NCBI GenBank assembly: GCA_002342985.1
Contig: DDRC01000084.1
Coordinates: 1 to 28,079 of the forward strand
Length of the DNA: 28,079 nt
Reading direction: 5' to 3'
Source of the DNA: Flavobacteriales bacterium UBA2426
GTDB lineage: Bacteria > Bacteroidota > Bacteroidia > Flavobacteriales_F > PHOS-HE28
Shown here in pieces: positions 23,537-28,079 of this stretch; the first letter of the stretch is position 1; each line of letters opens with the position of its first letter. The notes under the pieces are model-generated. The model was not told where the DNA came from. It did not search any database and saw nothing but the letters and a program-made list of their open reading frames with translations. A program made the position numbers and the translations under genes.

Positions 23537-26078
23537 ATGATGCATGCGTTCGTCGTCCTGGTGCTTGCCCTTGGCTTCACCCCCCCCCATTTGCGGGCAC
23601 AGATACTCCCTGACCTATACGGGGAGGATTGCAAAGGCTCGATCGGCTATTGGGCCAACGAGGGCCAGATCCACGACCAATCGTACCAGCGCGTGCCATT
23701 CGTGCGCTATTACTCGCAAGGCGGTTACCCGCAAGCGTACCTGCAAGAGAAGAGCACCTTCAGCCTGGTGGTGAAGGAGCCCACGCTGCCGCCGAGCGAT
23801 CAGGTGTTCAGCCATCGGATCGATGTGCGGCCCTACCAGTGCAGCGATGTGGACCCCGTTGGGAACACGCCGAAGACGCACTACCAGAACTTCTACCTGC
23901 CCTGGACGGCACCTAATGGCGACACAGGTCTATGGCTACGATCGCGTGGTTTACGAAGACATCTATCCGGAGATCGACATGGTCTTTTACAGCGGCAGCG
24001 CGGGCCAGAAGCTGGCCTTCTACTGCTGGCCGGGCAGCGACCCCACCAAACTCGCGCTCCAGTTCTTCGGACAGGACAGCCTGAAGGTGCAACCCGATGG
24101 CGACCTCAAGGTCTGGCTCAGCGGCCGCTGGGTGAAGCTGCGCGAGGCCGCGGCTTACCAGGTAGGCCAAGGCGGCGATGTGATCCCGCTGAACTGGGCG
24201 GCCACCTACGAGGAGATGAACGGCGATGATGTGGTGAACTTCGTGTTCGACACCTACGACCCTAGCCTGCCCATCGTGCTGCAGATTGGGGCGCTGCCCT
24301 TGGCCATGAACACCGATACCGAAGGACTCTGCTGGAGCAGCTACTTCGGGGGGAGTGGTTATGACGAGATCTGGGCCAGCACCACCGATGTGAATGGCAA
24401 CTACTACGTGACTGGGAAAGCCGTGAGTGACTTCTTGAGCTTCCAGAATGCCTTAGGCACCGATTTGCTCGGAGTGCCGAACGCTGTAACGCTCGCCAAG
24501 TTCCGGCCCAATTACGAGTTGGATTGGATGGTTTTCTACGGCGGCACCGACAACAACTTCGGCTTAGGCACGCAAGCGGGTTTTGCCGTGGTCACTCGTC
24601 AGACCGGCGGCCAAACCACGGACATATTCATTGGTGGGGTCACTGAGTCGAACGACCTCTATCAGCAGCCGCTTGCGGGTGCATACAATCAACCGACCGG
24701 CACCACCGTCAACGGCAAAGGTTTCCTTGCACGATTCTCGCCAAAGGGCTTCATCGAATGGAGCACATACTTCGGCAACGACGGCGGTGAAATGGTCACT
24801 GGTCTCGATGTGGATGCCGCTGGACAGTTGTGCGTGGTGGGTTCGTGCGACAGCACATTCGCGCTGCAAACGCTTTCGGGGGCATACAACGGTGCGTACG
24901 GAGGAGGCCCACGGGATGTGATGTTGGCGCGTTTCAACGCCAATTGCTCCTTGCAATGGTGTACATCCATTGGAGGTAGCGGGTCGGACGAAGGCGCTGA
25001 TATCGTCCGCCATGCCAACGGCTTTTACGTGAGTGGCAGCACGTTCAGCAGTGACTTCCCGGTAATCGGTGGCGGCGCTAACCATAACGCAGACCGGGAT
25101 GTGGTGCTCATGGACTTCAACACCCAGGCCGATACCGTGTGGAGCAGCCATCACGGCGGGAGCGGCATGGATCGTCCGGGCCGCAACAGCCTGGCGCGAG
25201 ACGAAGCCAATAACCTGATCGTGGTGGGTGAGACCCAGAGCGCCGATATGGATACGGTGAGTGCTGGCTACTTCTATATGCCCACCAACACGGGCACGGC
25301 AGGCTTCATTGCGCGCTACGCCAATGGCAGCCATGTGCTGAATTGGAGCACCTACGTGAGCGGCGCTGGCTACAATGCGCTGGAAAGCGCAAGCTTCTCC
25401 AGCGGCAAACTGACCGTGGCGGGCGCCACAGGCGACCCCGGCCTTCCCATCGTGCCCAATGCTGCCTACTACAATCAGGGCACCATCAGCTCGAGCTTCG
25501 GTGTTCCGACAATCTCCGGCGTGGAGGGGGTCCTCATGGTCTACAACGCCACCACCGAGCTCAGCTACAGCACCTTCTTCGGTGGTGTGGAAGGCCCGTC
25601 TGGAGATCAGATCTTCACCACCGCCTTCAGCAACGGCAATCTCTTCCTGGCCGGTCGCACCTCTAAGCCCATTCAGAACCTGAACGCCTACTTCCCGCAT
25701 GACGATGCTGGTGGCCCACCGGCCTATTTCGACGAGAGCTTCGATCCGGCCCCCCTGAACTACTCGGACGGTTTCGTCGCGGCCATTTGCCTGGAGATGA
25801 ACATAGGCACACAAGAAGATGCTCCTCTAGCCAGCACCACCTTCGAACTGCGCCTCATCGGATATGGCACTTGGTCCGTGCTGGGCTTGCCGATAGGCGC
25901 GCAGCGTCTGGAGGTCTTCGATAGCAAGGGCGCAACGGTCCACCAGACCATGCTTGTTATCGATGCCGAAGGCCAGGGAACCTTGCACCTGCGAGACCTG
26001 GCCCCAGGCATCTATACGTGCCGGGCCAGCAGCCCAAGCACGTTGCGCTCAGCGAAGCTATTCATACAAACACGCTGA
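23537..26078 (+). pseudogene. Secreted SBBP-repeat/propeller T9SS protein, interrupted by a frameshift
   Basis: Two overlapping frames together encode one protein of about 846 residues. The first frame gives the signal peptide (MMHAFVVLVLALGFTPPHLRAQ) and the start of a DUF7948-like domain (CKGSIGYWANEGQIHDQS, then HYQNFYLPWTAPNGDT). The second frame continues directly with VYGYDRVVYEDIYPEIDMV, followed by about six SBBP-like beta-propeller repeats (SSYFGGSGYDEIWASTTDV, WCTSIGGSGSDEGADIV) and a type A T9SS sorting domain at the C-terminus. Joining them needs one base removed at about 23921-23929. Unless this is a sequencing error or a programmed +1 shift, full-length protein is not made. An ATG at 23916 could start the second frame without a signal peptide. 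Three bases later begins the next T9SS gene. Confidence 0.75.
23580..23588 (+). repeat. C9 homopolymer in the signal-peptide coding region
   Basis: Nine consecutive Cs encode part of Thr-Pro-Pro at the end of the signal peptide of the frameshifted T9SS gene. With nine Cs the frame reads on into the DUF7948-like region; a gain or loss of one C would close it. The length is in the range where slippage occurs. Confidence 0.8.
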
Positions 26079-26081
26079 GCC

Positions 26082-27491
26082 ATGCGCTCCATGCTTGACT
26101 TGAGCGTCGTGCTCAGCGTTGCCGCGTTGATCTTGACAGCATCACCGGCATCCGCCCAAGGCAATTGGGTGGATGCTGATATGCCGGGCCGCACCCCGGG
26201 CAGCTTGCGATTGCGCGTGGACCCAGAGTTGGGCCTCATGTGCATCGGCAACATCACGGAGACGAACAACTTCGCGGCACCGATAATTCCCTGCTACCAA
26301 AATGGCGCTTGGAGTATTCTCCGCGGATTCCGAGGCACTGTGACGGATGCGCTCCGCTTCGGTGACACCTTGTTCGTTTGCGGATATTTCTATGCGGTGG
26401 TCGAAAGCGATGGCGACTCAATTCCGGTCAACAACCTCGCGGCGTACTATGATAATGGCTGGCATGCCATTGAAGGCTTCGAGTACGGCAACGGTGCAAT
26501 ACGCCGGCTGAAGGTGCTCGATAACGAGTTGTACGCCCTCGGACCTTTCCTCGAGGCCGATGGGCAGTTGTGCCACGGCGTGGCCAAGCGCGTGGGTAGG
26601 CAATGGGTGCCGGTAGGGCTGCTGCCGCTTACTTTCCCGTTCAATGCGCCGGATATCAGGGACGCCATCATCTACCAAGGCAGTCTCTACGTGTGCGGAA
26701 CTCTTGACCTCGCACCCAACAGCGCTGATGGCATTGCACGGTTCAATGGTCAGGATTGGGAAGCTCCAGGTGGCGGGTTATTGGGTGGCGGCCACGGCAT
26801 TGCCATGGCCGTTTACCAGGACGAGTTGTATTTGGGCGGCAGCTTCAGTCTGGGCCCGGGCAATGCCGGCCACGCAATCCAGAAATGGAACGGATCCACA
26901 TGGAGCGCGGTTGGGGGGCATTTGCGCGATGCGAACAATACCACATCAGGAGCGGCGTCCTGCTATTCTCTCTTCGAGCACGAAGGCAAGCTGCTTGCCG
27001 CTGGTGGCTTCCAGTATGCTGGCGGCGTGCCTGCTCAGACTTTCGGCTACTGGGATGGCACGCACTGGTGCGGCACCGGCGATGTCATTAGCAATGGGTC
27101 CCACAGCATCGCGCTCTACAATGACACCATCTTCCTCGCCAGTGGAAGATGGGTGAACGGCGACAGCACCAATACCGTGGTGAAATGGGTGAGCGGAGCA
27201 ATGCAGGGCAGCGTGTGCAGCGAGCCGGTGGGGATGGAGGAAGCCAGCCATCCTTCCGAGTTCATCATCTCGCCTAATCCAGCATCCAGCTCGCTCACCT
27301 TGAACTGGAGCGGCACCACTGCGCTGCGATATCTCATCACGGATGGGCTGGGCAGAACCGTGCGAACGGGCCAATTGCCGCCACGGTCCATGGGAGCGAT
27401 CAATGTCGGTGATCTTGCAGCAGGGCTCTACCACATTCGGGAGGCTGACCAAGACAATGGCATGCGAACTGCGCGGTTTCTGAAGGAGTAG
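26082..27491 (+). CDS. Secreted propeller-like protein with T9SS type A sorting domain
   Basis: A 469-residue protein with signal peptide MRSMLDLSVVLSVAALILTA to ASAQ. The body has Kelch-like repeats in which a short hydrophobic strand is followed by a Trp-containing turn (YQNGAWSIL, YDNGWHAIEG, RFNGQDWEAPG, KWNGSTWSAVG, YWDGTHWCGTG), suggesting a beta-propeller. The C-terminal 75 residues (FIISPNPASSSLTLNWSGT to ARFLKE) are a clear T9SS type A sorting domain with the FxxSPNPA motif. It begins 3 bases after the previous gene's stop, so the two are probably one operon. An ATG at 26091 is an alternative start. No known ligand. Confidence 0.87.
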   Translation: MRSMLDLSVVLSVAALILTASPASAQGNWVDADMPGRTPGSLRLRVDPELGLMCIGNITETNNFAAPIIPCYQNGAWSILRGFRGTVTDALRFGDTLFVCGYFYAVVESDGDSIPVNNLAAYYDNGWHAIEGFEYGNGAIRRLKVLDNELYALGPFLEADGQLCHGVAKRVGRQWVPVGLLPLTFPFNAPDIRDAIIYQGSLYVCGTLDLAPNSADGIARFNGQDWEAPGGGLLGGGHGIAMAVYQDELYLGGSFSLGPGNAGHAIQKWNGSTWSAVGGHLRDANNTTSGAASCYSLFEHEGKLLAAGGFQYAGGVPAQTFGYWDGTHWCGTGDVISNGSHSIALYNDTIFLASGRWVNGDSTNTVVKWVSGAMQGSVCSEPVGMEEASHPSEFIISPNPASSSLTLNWSGTTALRYLITDGLGRTVRTGQLPPRSMGAINVGDLAAGLYHIREADQDNGMRTARFLKE

Positions 27492-27497
27492 CCCGCA

Positions 27498-27505
27498 TAC
27501 CTTCG
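27498..27505 (+). promoter_or_regulatory. -7-like element abutting the NuoE/F-type gene start
   Basis: Reads TACCTTCG, one mismatch to TAnnTTTG, with GCGC between it and the ATG at 27510. A TTTC 17 bases upstream (27477-27480) could be a weak -33 element inside the previous gene's last codons. Confidence 0.5.
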
Positions 27506-27509
27506 GCGC

Positions 27510-28079
27510 ATGTCGAAGAACATCTCCTCCCTCTCCGGCCGCGACGGCAAGGAGCTCGAAGATCCCCTCTGGGAGCGCCTGCAGCAGGCCGCATCGGCCA
27601 CCGGCACGCCCGAGGACCGCGCGCTCTCCCAGATCGCCGACGACTTCCTCATCGGCGAGGCCATCACCTACGGCACCAGCTCGTTCTATGACTTCCTGAA
27701 GAAGGGGAATCAGGGCAAGAAGGCCTACGTGTGCAACGGCAGCGCCTGCCTGGTGGCCGGCACGCAGGACAAAGTGCATCACGAACTGGCGAAGCACTTC
27801 AAGCCGGAGGAGATCGGTCACATGTGCTGCTTGGGCCGCTGCCACGAGAACGGCGCCTTCAACGTGGGCGGGCTGAATTACAGCGGCGATGCCATTGATC
27901 GGCTGGCCGAGATCATGGTTGGAACCGGTGTAGTGTCGACCCACCGGGTCGACCACACCGGTTTCAAGCACATGGACGCCTACCACGTGGGCACCAGCAT
28001 GGCCGCGCCCATCCTCACCGCGCCGATGCCTCCGCTGAGCGAGTTCTACGCCGTTTGGGAGCAGGTGCTGAGGAGCGAC
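27510..28079 (+). CDS. NADH-oxidising oxidoreductase, NuoE-like domain (3'-truncated by window edge)
   Basis: The 190 visible residues form a thioredoxin-like 2Fe-2S (24 kDa, NuoE-type) domain: an N-terminal helical part, then cysteines 75 and 80 (VCNGSACLVAG) and cysteine 107 or 106 with 111 (HMCCLGRC), the standard CX4C...CX3C pattern. From about residue 158 (YHVGTSMAAPILTAPMPP) begins a linker of the type that leads into a NuoF/HoxF 51 kDa FMN/NAD domain, expected beyond the window. Such NuoE-NuoF fusions occur in bidirectional hydrogenases, NAD-linked formate dehydrogenases and some complex I variants; which one applies cannot be told here. Residues 138-152 are encoded by a large palindrome. 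Confidence 0.82.
   Translation, partial: MSKNISSLSGRDGKELEDPLWERLQQAASATGTPEDRALSQIADDFLIGEAITYGTSSFYDFLKKGNQGKKAYVCNGSACLVAGTQDKVHHELAKHFKPEEIGHMCCLGRCHENGAFNVGGLNYSGDAIDRLAEIMVGTGVVSTHRVDHTGFKHMDAYHVGTSMAAPILTAPMPPLSEFYAVWEQVLRSD
27923..27963. repeat. 41-base imperfect palindrome inside the NuoE-like coding sequence
   Basis: Arms AACCGGTGT / ACACCGGTT (9 pairs) and TCGACCC / GGGTCGA (7 pairs) are separated by an asymmetric internal loop (AGTG against CC) with a 3-base apex loop ACC. It is read in frame as GTGVVSTHRVDHTGF. The structure is far longer than expected by chance. Confidence 0.7.

Noticed and set aside
23349..23540. Short plus-strand open frame in the gap before the frameshifted T9SS gene
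   Set aside because: No family resemblance, no promoter or start context, and it covers the putative promoter of the next gene.
23537..23930. Repair of the T9SS gene frame by changing the C9 tract to C8
   Set aside because: It would enter the second frame too early and lose the residues of the DUF7948-like region that are correctly coded by the first frame.

Overview
The window comes from a GC-rich member of the Bacteroidota, probably an uncultured Flavobacteriales-like lineage; that placement is an inference. Four things support it: a complete-looking alternative complex III (act) operon, four proteins with C-terminal type IX secretion (T9SS) sorting-type domains, near absence of Shine-Dalgarno sequences, and repeated matches to the Bacteroidota -7 promoter element TAnnTTTG just upstream of start codons.

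Layout. Positions 1-8025 (minus) hold actABCDEF, the quinol:cytochrome c oxidoreductase that replaces the bc1 complex; actF runs off the left edge. A 225-base divergent region with two perfect -7 elements and a perfect dyad separates it from a small secreted SPOR-domain protein (plus). A strong hairpin lies between that gene and the convergent translation/transcription operon rimP-nusA-infB (minus, 8806-13254), whose leader holds a promoter-like element followed by an intrinsic-terminator-like hairpin. Upstream of it is a 550-residue MORN-repeat secreted protein (minus).

From 15197 the plus strand carries a five-heme cytochrome with a T9SS-type tail, a MOSC-domain protein overlapping it by 4 bases, a ferritin-like/VIT1 iron or manganese exporter, a T9SS-type secreted protein, a YhhQ-type queuosine-precursor transporter overlapping a GNAT acetyltransferase, then (minus) a membrane-anchored diheme cytochrome c and (plus) a 59-residue basic protein. 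The right end has two adjacent T9SS cargo genes, the first broken by a frameshift and carrying a C9 tract in its signal peptide, and the start of a NuoE/NuoF-type (NADH-oxidising) gene that runs off the edge.

Functionally the window is dominated by aerobic electron transport (ACIII, a NADH-oxidising subunit, two further multiheme or diheme cytochromes), a core information-processing operon and secreted surface proteins. No CRISPR array, tRNA, rRNA, insertion sequence or phage gene was seen. The most interesting structural signal is positional: in five genes the -7-like element ends only 4-5 bases before the start codon, which predicts leaderless mRNAs.
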